A DNA stretch of 64,000 nucleotides from contig OZ253669.1 of assembly GCA_965263375.1 (NCBI GenBank), positions 2,480,001-2,544,000 of the forward strand. Reading direction: 5' to 3'. Every line of letters starts with the position of its first letter. Positions within the stretch are counted from its first letter, which is position 1. The DNA comes from JAJFFW01 sp965263375 (GTDB lineage Bacteria; Pseudomonadota; Alphaproteobacteria; Caulobacterales; Parvularculaceae). The translations under genes were made by a program, and so were the position numbers. Of the stretch, positions 56,487 to 64,000 are shown piece after piece. The notes under the pieces were generated by a model. That model had not been told where the DNA came from. It ran no database searches and worked only from the letters and a program-made list of their open reading frames with translations.

Positions 56487-56520
56487 AAAAAAACCGCCGG
56501 GGCTAGCCCGACGGTTTTTG
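56487..56520. terminator. terminator between ArsR gene and SDR gene
   Basis: A-rich lead, a GC-rich hairpin of CCGCCGGGGC and GCCCGACGG (one mismatch) and five Ts. It can end both convergent transcripts. Confidence 0.87.
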
Positions 56521-56540
56521 TATTCCATAGTTTTAGCGCC

Positions 56541-57323
56541 CTAATTCCGGCCAGCCATCACACCGCCATCAACATCCAATACCGTGCCGGTGACCCAAGT
56601 GCTGTCGTCACCCAATAAGTAATCAGCAGCTTTCGCAATATCCTCCACACGACCAACACGGCCAATGGGGTGAAAAGCGCTAAAATTCTCCGTCAACGTA
56701 TCTTCTATCGCGTTCTCGTCAATAAAGGCGCCGAAAATAGTCGTCACAACAATCGCCGGAGAGATAGCATTCGCGCGAATGTTAAAGTCCCCAAGCTCCA
56801 TCGCTAAGTGCTGGGTCAAAGCATGCAGCCCCGCCTTCGCCATGGAATAAGCCGATGACGGGGTTGCTTTAATCGCTTGCTTCGCCCACATGGAGCCGAT
56901 TGTGACGATCGACCCGCCGCCATTTTCCTTCATATTGCGCGCCACGGCTTGGGTAATAAAGAATGTCGCCCGGTTTAGCGCATGATATTTATCGAATTCA
57001 TCCTTATCATGATCAAGAAACGGAACCGGCTTAAAAACCCCCGCCGCATTGACCAGGTACGTGATAGGCCGATCAATTTGGTCGACATGTCCGATAAAGG
57101 CGTCAACACTTTCTTCATTATATAAATTAACTTGCACCAACGTAATATCGCCAGAGCCATTTTGCGCCAATGTCTCGCGCGCGGCGTTCAGTTTATCCCG
57201 GTTGCTGGAGGCAAGCAGCACATCAACCCCGCGCTGACGAAGCCGCGCCGCGGTCGCGAGCCCCATGCCGCTGGAACCGCCAATGATAAGGGCAAGCGGG
57301 TTTTGATTAGCTGTGTTTGTCAT
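56541..57323 (-). CDS. SDR-family oxidoreductase
   Basis: A 260-residue short-chain dehydrogenase, cytoplasmic. The cofactor motif is GGSSGMGLATA (~15–25), with NAAG at ~90 and the catalytic Ser and YSMAKAG Tyr/Lys pair. The C-terminal end is the usual LDVDGG. AGGAG lies eight bases before the ATG. It is divergent from the TetR gene, with an operator-like region in between. Confidence 0.93.
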   Translation of the reverse strand: MTNTANQNPLALIIGGSSGMGLATAARLRQRGVDVLLASSNRDKLNAARETLAQNGSGDITLVQVNLYNEESVDAFIGHVDQIDRPITYLVNAAGVFKPVPFLDHDKDEFDKYHALNRATFFITQAVARNMKENGGGSIVTIGSMWAKQAIKATPSSAYSMAKAGLHALTQHLAMELGDFNIRANAISPAIVVTTIFGAFIDENAIEDTLTENFSAFHPIGRVGRVEDIAKAADYLLGDDSTWVTGTVLDVDGGVMAGRN

Positions 57324-57394
57324 CGTTTATTCTCCTTCTTCGCGGCCCCGCGTCAGGGCCCAACTGCATAATGGTGAGCATTCTCTATTTATTT

Positions 57395-57474
57395 ACCTAT
57401 CGATAGATAGATAACGATAAAACAAACATAGACTTGCCAGACCGCCCGTCAATATCTATCTATCAGGTGATAGG
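57395..57474. promoter_or_regulatory. two inverted repeats, probable TetR operators
   Basis: CTATCGATAG (57398–57407) and CTATC-AGGT-GATAG (57459–57472, within a TATCTATCTATC context) are two palindromes. Their outer parts are also mirror copies (ATAGATAGATA against TATCTATCTAT). They lie 74 and 135 bases from the SDR start, in the divergent SDR–TetR gap. Confidence 0.65.
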
Positions 57475-57683
57475 CAGCCTCACGCCCTCGTGAATGGGGT
57501 GAAGAATGCGGGCCTTAAAAATGATAGAAAAACAAATGATTAGAACGAAGTGCGATTAAAACGCGAACCGGTATAAAATCGGCGGACCATCAGGCCGAAA
57601 CCAATTTGCCAGAGCCAAATAGTCAGAACCAAATAGTGAGAGCCAAACTAACTGGGCCAATTTAAAAGCAAAAGGGGAAAAAT

Positions 57684-58343
57684 ATGGGGAAAGTAACGGG
57701 AAAACCCGAAACCACCACCGCTAACCCCGCCACTCCAAAAGGCCCCGCCGCCCCAAAAGGCCCAGCCGCCAGCAAAACAACTGGCAAAACCGGCAAAACC
57801 GATAAGGCGGAAGAGATCATGGGCGTCGCCGAACGCATGGCCCGCCAGGGGGGGTATAACAATTTCAGCTTCCGCGAAATCGCAAAGGAGGTTGGCGTTA
57901 AATCCGCCAGCGTCCATTACCATTTCGCGACGAAAGAAGCCCTGGGCGCCGCCATCGCCGCCCGGTATACGGAAAATTTCTTGGCCGCCCTTGGCAAAGC
58001 GGACGCATACGCCACCCCCGAAGCGGCGATCAAGGCCTATGCCCACGCTTGCCGCAGCGCGCTGGTGGATGACGGCCTCATGTGTCTGTGCGGCGTCTTT
58101 GGGGCGGAGATTGCGGCCCTGCCCCCCGCTGTCGCGGTCGAGGCCCGTCGGTTCTTTGAAGATAACATCGCCTGGCTGACCGCCGCCTATGCGGGCGATC
58201 AAACCGCCACGCCAGCGTCAGAACCTGCGGCATATGAAAAAGCACTCACCACCCTTTCAACCCTAGAGGGCGCGATGATCCTAACACGAACGTTAGAGGA
58301 TATTTCCGTCTTTGATAAAGTCGCCAAAGGCCTTGCGGTGTAG
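57684..58343 (+). CDS. TetR/AcrR-family regulator with basic N-terminal tail
   Basis: A 219-residue repressor. Residues 1–~42 are a low-complexity tail rich in Lys, Pro, Thr, Ala and Gly. The TetR helix-turn-helix follows (SFREIAKEVGVKSASVHYHFATKEAL), then an all-helical ligand domain. AAGGGG lies six bases before the ATG. It is divergent from the SDR gene and probably represses it through the palindromes at 57395–57474. The ligand is unknown. Confidence 0.92.
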   Translation: MGKVTGKPETTTANPATPKGPAAPKGPAASKTTGKTGKTDKAEEIMGVAERMARQGGYNNFSFREIAKEVGVKSASVHYHFATKEALGAAIAARYTENFLAALGKADAYATPEAAIKAYAHACRSALVDDGLMCLCGVFGAEIAALPPAVAVEARRFFEDNIAWLTAAYAGDQTATPASEPAAYEKALTTLSTLEGAMILTRTLEDISVFDKVAKGLAV

Positions 58344-58351
58344 CGGCGAAA

Positions 58352-58377
58352 GCCCCCCTGCACGCCGCGGAGGGGGC
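58352..58377. terminator. hairpin between TetR gene and TPR relic
   Basis: GCCCCC and GGGGGC enclose a GC-rich loop. The flanking Ts are few, so it is only a weak terminator candidate for the two convergent ends. Confidence 0.4.
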
Positions 58378-58407
58378 ATTTAAAATAGCAACAAACTATC
58401 AGCCGCC

Positions 58408-60510
58408 CTAATCATCCGCCTCATCAATAATTTCATCAGGGTCCACCCCAGCGTCCCGCAACCAGGCGGAAACCTTCTCCACCATATGGGGCATGCCAAT
58501 CGTTTTAAAGAGCGCTAAAGACCGCCGCCAATGGCGATCGCCCCATCAAGATTGCCGCCCTCCTCAAGATTGCCATCCCCTCCCGGCCAAGGGCCTCTCC
58601 TAAGGCCTGCAAAATCCGCTCCGCCCCCCCGAGATTGCAAGCGCCTCATGAATCGTATTGCTGCTCCAAAATCCCGAGATTCGCCATCCCCTCCTTACGG
58701 CCAAGCGCCTCATTAATCTCTAAGGCCTGCTTATAATATCCCTCCGCCCCATCAAGATTGCCGCGGGTCTGCTCCAAAATCCCGAGATTGCCGTATTGCT
58801 TCGCCATCCCCTCCTTACGGCCAAGCGCCTCATTAATCTCTAAGGCCTGCTTATAATACCCTCCGCCCCATCAAGATTGCCGCGGGTCTGCTCCAAAATC
58901 CCGAGATTGCCGTAATCTTGGGCCATCCCTTCTTTACGGCCAAGCGCCTTTTCAATCTCCAGCGACTGCTTATAATACCCTTCCGCCGCATCAAGATTGC
59001 CGCGGGTCTGCTCCAAATTCCCGAGATTGCCGTATTGGTTCGCCATCCCCTCCTTACGGCCAAGCGCCTCATTAATCTCTAAGGCCTGCCTCCTCCGCCC
59101 CATCAAGATTGCCGCGGGTCTGCTCCAAAAGCCCGAGATTGCCATCCCCTCCTTACAATCTCCAAGCGCCTCATTAATCTCTGCTTATAATATCCCTCCG
59201 CCCCCAAGATTCCGCCCCATCAAGATTGCCGCGGGTAATATCTCCAAAATGTTCCCGAGATTGCCGAAAGCGACCGCCAGCCAAATTTTATCCGAGGTCT
59301 GATTACCAAAATCCAACACCCGCTGATAGGCGGCGCGGGCGCGATCAATGTCTCCGACGCGATCGTAAAGGTGACCGAGTTGGTTGTGGGCGTCAGCGTC
59401 ATTGGGGGCGAGTTCCGTCACCCGCTTCCATGCGTCAAGGGCTTCTTCTGTGTTAGACAGAAACGCAATGGAGCCGATTTCGCGATAGGTTTGGGCAGCG
59501 TCGGCGACGGGCGCCTCCTGCTGCGCGGCAAGCTGTTTTAGTTCCGCCAAAGCCCCGCTGGGGTCAGGCGGCGTCGCGGTCAATTTTTCGCCCGCGCGTT
59601 TACGCGCGCCATCGCCCGCGTGCAAAAGCCCTTCAATCGTTTCGATTAAAGCCTCTTCAGAACTCGGGTCGAGCTGAACCGGCGCATCACCAGCCGCCTG
59701 GGCTTTCGCGGCCTGTGCATCGATGAGCTGCTGAATAAGTGCGCGTGTCTCTTTATGCTCGTCCAGATTTTCTTCGTGGTGTTTATCGAGCTTAGTGCTC
59801 AGCTGATCTAGGGCTTCAACGGTAAATCGCGCATGCTCCTTCAGTTCAGCCAGTTCAAGAGCCGTCCAAATTTCACGCAATGGAGATTGCGGTTTTTTAA
59901 ATTCAGCCGCCAGAAAGCTTTCATAAGCGGTGACATAACCATTTTTAGGGTTACGAAAACGCTCAGTGATCATTGTTATGGCGTCGCCATATTGGACGCC
60001 TGGCCACCCCGCCGCCGTTACCTCAGCAATTGCGGCGGTTACAAATACCGGTATTGATTTGTCTTCTCTTTTCCCACCATCGTTAAGCAGGCCATTTAAC
60101 GCCTGCTCAACCAGGGGGCGGGCGCGCTTGACATCACTACGCCAGTGTTTGGCCGGAGCGTGATCATTTTCAAATGCTTCAGCGGATTTTTCATTGTGTT
60201 CACAAGCCCCTTGCGCGCGCCGGAAATAAGTGATCGCGTTGATCAGCTCAGGGTCCCGCCCTGTAAAAGCTTGCGCTGAAAATTGTTTTTCGATGGCGGC
60301 ATTCAGCAGATCTTTTTGCAAGTCTTGCAACAGGAACCGACAAGCGCGCAAATGAGCAAGCCTTGCCGCCCGCTCAATATGCGCATTTTCCTCCGCAAAA
60401 ACCGGCAACAACGGATCAAGGCGCGCTTTTAAGGCGCCGCTGGCCCCGCGCGCAATCGCGCCAATACCAGTCTCACCTAGCGCTTCGCCGCAAAATGTAA
60501 ATAAACCCAA
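58408..60510 (-). pseudogene. TPR-repeat protein, C-terminal array broken by indels
   Basis: The 5' part (59185–60510, about 440 residues) is intact: a helical N-terminal domain with no family I recognise, a possible coiled coil around 245–275 (LDQLSTKLDKHHEENLDEHKE) and the first TPR motifs (~330–420). Past 59240 the DNA continues as an array of 40-residue kinesin-light-chain-type TPR units, seen as ALGRKEGMANQYGNLG and its copies, but the frame is lost several times. The natural C-terminus, ending DPDEIIDEADD before the TAG at 58408–58410, is recognisable. Protein binding would be the normal role. No membrane anchor is seen. Confidence 0.75.
58683..59140 (-). repeat. tandem ~120-base TPR-coding repeat array
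   Basis: Four units start with GCCATCCC(C/T): 58683–58802 (120 bases), 58803–58921 (119), 58922–59041 (120), 59042–59140 (99). The first two agree for about 110 bases apart from one missing base. A fifth, more scrambled unit follows from 59141 to about 59270, and a degenerate one lies at ~58560–58680. Each intact unit encodes one TPR. Confidence 0.85.
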
Positions 60511-60606
60511 GATCGGAACTCTCCCCCGATTGATTTGTCATAATATGGGCGCTGTTGTGGGGAAATTCAAACTTCCCTTTCCGTTCTCATCGCCTATCTT
60601 AGCCCC

Positions 60607-63018
60607 ATGTCAAAGACCGCTTCCCGATCCGCCCCGAAGAAGAAAACCGCGACGAAAAAAACGGCGCGCAAGAAACCGACCGCGCAGCCGACAACCCCGG
60701 TTGAGTCGCTTAGCCCCGGCGGGTTTAGCGAGGCGATGGCGGCCTATCACGCCCAGCACGCGCCGAGCGAGTGGGCGCCCCACCGGCCGGAACGTCCGCC
60801 GACCGCCGCGGCGCTGTCGCGGCCCTTGCGCGTTGTTTCAGAATATTCCCCCGCTGGCGACCAACCCGAAGCAATTAAAGAGCTGACGGCGGGCCTAAAA
60901 GAAGGGGAATGGGATCAAGTGTTGCTGGGCGCGACGGGCACCGGCAAGACCTTTACCATGGCGAAGGTGATTGAGGCCGCCCAGCGCCCCGCGCTGATCC
61001 TCGCGCCGAACAAGACGCTGGCCGCCCAGCTTTATGGGGAGTTTAAAGCGTTTTTCCCCGATAATGCGGTTGAATATTTCGTTTCTTACTATGACTATTA
61101 CCAGCCGGAAGCCTATGTGCCGCGCACGGACACCTATATTGAAAAAGAAAGCTCCGTCAACGAACAGATTGACCGGATGCGCCACGCCGCCACCCGCGCC
61201 CTGTTGGAACGCGATGATGTCATCATCGTCGCCTCCGTTTCTTGTATTTACGGCATCGGCTCGGTCGAGACCTATACGGCGATGACATTTACCCTCAAAG
61301 TCGGCCAACAAATTGAGCGCAAACAATTGCTGGGCGATCTTGTGGCGCTTCAATTTAAACGCGCCGATGCGGGTTTTGCCCGCGGCGCCTTTCGCGCGCG
61401 CGGCGATGTGATAGAGATTTTCCCCGCCCACTATGAGGATCGGGCCTGGCGGGTTTCTATGTTCGGCGATGAGGTTGAGACGATTACCGAGTTTGATCCG
61501 CTGACGGGGCAAAAGTCCAGCGATTTGGAGCAAGTCACCGTCTACGCCAACAGCCACTATGTCACCCCGCGCCCAACGCTGAACCAAGCGATGACCTCCA
61601 TCCAAGAAGAGCTTGAGCAAACCCTGCCGAAAATGCGCGAGGAGGGAAAACTGCTCGAAGCGCAGCGGCTTGACCAGCGGGTGCAGTTTGACCTGGAGAT
61701 GATGCAGGCCACCGGGGCCTGCGCGGGGATTGAAAATTACTCGCGCTATTTAACGGGCCGCAAACCGGGGGAGCCGCCCCCGACCCTGTTTGAATACCTT
61801 CCTGAAAATGCGTTGATCTTCTGTGATGAAAGCCATGTCAGCGTGCCGCAAATCGGCGCAATGTTTAAAGGCGACTTTAACCGTAAGCGGACTTTGGCTG
61901 AATATGGGTTCCGCCTGCCGTCCTGTATGGACAACCGCCCCTTAAAGTTTGAAGAGTGGGAAAAAATGCGCCCACAGACGGTGCATGTTTCCGCCACCCC
62001 CGGCGGGTGGGAGCTGGAGCGGACCGGCGGTGTTTTCACCGAACAGGTTATTCGCCCCACCGGCCTTGTTGATCCTGAGGTTGAAATCCGCCCCGTGAGC
62101 GGCGACAAGTCGAACCAGGTTGATGATGTGATCGCCGAGTGCCAGGCGGTCGCGAAAGCCGGCGGGCGCGTTCTTGTCACCACCCTAACAAAACGCATGG
62201 CCGAAGACCTAACCGAATATATGCATGAGCAAGGGGTGCGCGTGCGCTATATGCACTCTGACATTGATACGCTGGAGCGCATTGAGATAATCCGCGATCT
62301 GCGCCTTGGGGCGTTTGATGTGTTGGTCGGCATAAACCTGTTGCGCGAGGGGCTTGATATTCCTGAATGCCGCCTGGTTGCGATTTTGGATGCGGACAAA
62401 GAAGGGTTCTTGCGGTCTGAAACCTCCCTCATTCAAACCATCGGCCGGGCCGCGCGGAATGTTGACGGCCGCGTTATTCTTTATGCCGATAATATGACCG
62501 GCTCCATGGAGCGGGCGATCGGCGAAACGGAACGGCGCCGAACAAAACAGCTTGCCCATAACGAAGCACATGGCATTACCCCAGCAACCGTAAAAGCCGC
62601 CATCGCCGATATCGCTGAAAGCAACGATGAAGGCGCCAAAGCCGCCGCTGGGCAAACTTTTGTCGGCCATCGCGGCGTTTCCGCAGCGCGGCCCGGCGCA
62701 TTTGGCGAAGACGGTGCGGAATTCCTGCCTGGCCCTGGCCACAATATGCAAAAACATATTGACCATCTTGAAAAAGAAATGCGCGAGGCGGCGGCGAACC
62801 TTGAGTTTGAAACCGCTGCGCGGTTGCGCGATGAAATCAAACGGCTACAAGAAACAGAACTTGCCATCGCCGATGACCCTCTGGCACGGCAAAGCACCGT
62901 CGAGGCGCGTGTCGAAGAAGCCTCCTCAGGCCGCATCACGAAATCAGAGGGAACTGTCTCTAATATTTTGTCAAAACCAAAAGGCGCTTCCAAAAAACGA
63001 TCCCGAAAGAAGCGTTAA
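60607..63018 (+). CDS. uvrB: excinuclease ABC subunit UvrB
   Basis: The damage-verifying subunit of nucleotide excision repair. It has Walker A GATGTGKT at 108–115, the beta-hairpin YYDYYQPEAYVPRTDTYIEK, the DEAD-like CDESHVS, the helicase motif QTIGRAARN and the C-terminal UVR domain that binds UvrC (HIDHLEKEMREAA...ARLRDEIKRL). At 803 residues it is longer than the usual ~670, because of a ~75-residue N-terminal extension with a Lys/Thr/Ala-rich start and a C-terminal extension ending in basic residues. Confidence 0.97.
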   Translation: MSKTASRSAPKKKTATKKTARKKPTAQPTTPVESLSPGGFSEAMAAYHAQHAPSEWAPHRPERPPTAAALSRPLRVVSEYSPAGDQPEAIKELTAGLKEGEWDQVLLGATGTGKTFTMAKVIEAAQRPALILAPNKTLAAQLYGEFKAFFPDNAVEYFVSYYDYYQPEAYVPRTDTYIEKESSVNEQIDRMRHAATRALLERDDVIIVASVSCIYGIGSVETYTAMTFTLKVGQQIERKQLLGDLVALQFKRADAGFARGAFRARGDVIEIFPAHYEDRAWRVSMFGDEVETITEFDPLTGQKSSDLEQVTVYANSHYVTPRPTLNQAMTSIQEELEQTLPKMREEGKLLEAQRLDQRVQFDLEMMQATGACAGIENYSRYLTGRKPGEPPPTLFEYLPENALIFCDESHVSVPQIGAMFKGDFNRKRTLAEYGFRLPSCMDNRPLKFEEWEKMRPQTVHVSATPGGWELERTGGVFTEQVIRPTGLVDPEVEIRPVSGDKSNQVDDVIAECQAVAKAGGRVLVTTLTKRMAEDLTEYMHEQGVRVRYMHSDIDTLERIEIIRDLRLGAFDVLVGINLLREGLDIPECRLVAILDADKEGFLRSETSLIQTIGRAARNVDGRVILYADNMTGSMERAIGETERRRTKQLAHNEAHGITPATVKAAIADIAESNDEGAKAAAGQTFVGHRGVSAARPGAFGEDGAEFLPGPGHNMQKHIDHLEKEMREAAANLEFETAARLRDEIKRLQETELAIADDPLARQSTVEARVEEASSGRITKSEGTVSNILSKPKGASKKRSRKKR

Positions 63019-63361
63019 CTGTATATATTTACGATAAGAAGCAATGGTGCATCGCACAAATTCTTTAAGCGAACGAAAATCCGCTGCAAGTAACACTGGG
63101 CATAATTATGAAGAGTAAAATATTGCGTGAAAAGAAAGCACCTGGCGAACAAAGCGTTGCGTAAGACAGGGGGAGATGGTCTCACACTTGGCAATGTCCG
63201 CCAGGCACTCAGTATAAAAGCAAAACCTACGCCAAATCAAATGCTGAATGCAGCTCAATTGCCTTTTTTTGTGTCATACCGCAATATTACGCAGTCTGAA
63301 GACAGTTAAAACACAAAATTTCGCACCCGGATTACAAAATTTCTAATAAATAGGAAAATTT
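63019..63361. other. gap between uvrB and glpK
   Basis: An AT-rich stretch of 343 bases. A 60-codon frame opened by GTG (63127–63309) is basic, without recognised motifs and with only a weak site. I do not call it a gene. Promoter elements for glpK probably lie near 63300. Confidence 0.4.
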
Positions 63362-64000
63362 ATGATCACGAATCCCTGCATTCTGGCAATTGATCAAGGC
63401 ACTACTTCCAGCCGGGCAATTGTATTTGACGCAAACGGAGAAATTTGTGCAGTTGCACAGCAAGAATTCTCACAAATTTATCCTCAAAATGGTTGGGTCG
63501 AACATGAATGTGATGCAATTTGGGAAACCACCGTTTCAGTTTGCAAAAGCGCGCTAGCAAAAGCAAAATCAAATGGCGGCGTAATCGCGGCCATTGGCGT
63601 CACGAACCAAAGAGAGACAACACTCATTTGGGATCGGGACACTGGAGAACCCATTTACAACGCTATTGTCTGGCAAGATCGGCGCACTGCGGATTTTTGC
63701 ACTGCACTAAAAGACAATGGCGCTGAAAGCGACGTGCAACAACGTACGGGGCTTTTGCTTGATCCTTATTTTTCCGCTTCAAAAATTCGATGGATCTTGG
63801 ATAATGTGGAAGGCGCCCGTTTAAAGGCTAATCAAGGCAAATTAGCCTTTGGCACAGTCGATACATTTTTGATTTGGCGACTGACGGGCGGAAAGACACA
63901 CGCCACCGACGCCACAAACGCCAGCCGCACTAGCCTCTATAATATAGAAAAATCGTGTTGGGATACTGATCTTTTATCACTGTTCGATATCCCCGCCTCT
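63362..64000 (+). CDS. glpK: glycerol kinase, 3' end cut by window edge
   Basis: Phosphorylates glycerol to glycerol-3-phosphate. The FGGY-kinase N-terminal half is clear: LAIDQGTTSSRAIVFD, NGWVEHECDAIW, GVTNQRETTLIWDRDTGEP, VWQDRRT, LLLDPYFSASKIRWIL and GTVDTFLIWRLTGG. The start is the ATG at 63362, with a weak upstream site. The base composition is more AT-rich than that of uvrB upstream. The gene is open to the window end (213 codons seen). Confidence 0.95.
   Translation, partial: MITNPCILAIDQGTTSSRAIVFDANGEICAVAQQEFSQIYPQNGWVEHECDAIWETTVSVCKSALAKAKSNGGVIAAIGVTNQRETTLIWDRDTGEPIYNAIVWQDRRTADFCTALKDNGAESDVQQRTGLLLDPYFSASKIRWILDNVEGARLKANQGKLAFGTVDTFLIWRLTGGKTHATDATNASRTSLYNIEKSCWDTDLLSLFDIPAS

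Noticed and set aside
58683..59140. Regular tandem repeats as a CRISPR array or satellite
   Set aside because: The units translate as TPR motifs, are adjacent without spacers, and continue from an intact coding sequence.
63127..63309. 60-codon basic frame between uvrB and glpK
   Set aside because: GTG start with a weak site, unrecognised sequence and AT-rich context; chance is as likely as a real gene.

Overview
The window looks like chromosomal core DNA of an alphaproteobacterium, most likely from the Caulobacterales/Hyphomonadales/Parvularculales side of the class. The evidence is an RcdA-family (DUF1465) gene with a DUF1192 gene, a cobaltochelatase CobT, a class II fructose bisphosphatase (GlpX) next to recJ, a class I PHA synthase, a large Oar-like TonB-dependent receptor, an ECF41 sigma factor, and the gene runs thrC–M16 peptidase–GNAT and proB–proA. 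No rRNA, prophage, insertion sequence or CRISPR array was seen. One tRNA (Glu, TTC) is present. Coding density is high, and neighbouring gene groups change strand often.

Layout. 1–6.9 kb, mostly minus strand: a truncated YbjN-like gene, tRNA-Glu, recJ, glpX, a decayed beta-barrel fragment beside an intact outer-membrane barrel gene, an AlaC/DapL-type aminotransferase and a small lipoprotein. 7–14.4 kb, mostly plus strand: PHA synthase with a long histone-H1-like basic tail, an AhpD-like protein with its ECF41 sigma factor, a receiver-domain relic, a lipoprotein, a sulfotransferase and a CoxE-type VWA protein. 14.5–20.6 kb, minus: TonB receptor, argS, a lipoprotein. 20.8–27 kb, plus: ispH, then an apparent accessory block (membrane AraC-type regulator, small membrane protein, membrane alpha/beta hydrolase with two compensating frame changes, overlapping FGE-fold gene), then rnhA. 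27–36 kb: peroxiredoxin, YqgE, an EAL phosphodiesterase with membrane and PAS-like parts, GNAT, M16 peptidase, thrC, a paraoxonase-like protein. 36–49.6 kb is housekeeping: rpmE, rcdA, DUF429, DUF1192, sfsA, map, radC, ilvE, proBA, mazG, a membrane protein, rpmB, cobT and a phytase-like esterase. 49.8–58.4 kb holds regulator/target pairs, several divergent with palindromes between them: HxlR/MAPEG, WYL regulator/VOC protein, ArsR/alginate-export porin, TetR/SDR, plus an MFS transporter and a Clp-fold membrane serine protease. 58.4–60.5 kb is a TPR gene whose repeat array is broken by many indels. 60.6–64 kb: uvrB and the start of glpK.

Genes acting together: proB and proA (proline), thrC and ilvE (amino acids), recJ, radC and uvrB (DNA repair), ispH (isoprenoids), rpmE and rpmB (ribosome), cobT (corrin cobalt insertion). 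The least ordinary parts are the ispH–rnhA insert, the decayed TPR array, the basic N-terminal tails on PhaC, UvrB and a TetR regulator, and the regulatory palindromes between divergent pairs. None is demonstrably a new system from sequence alone.
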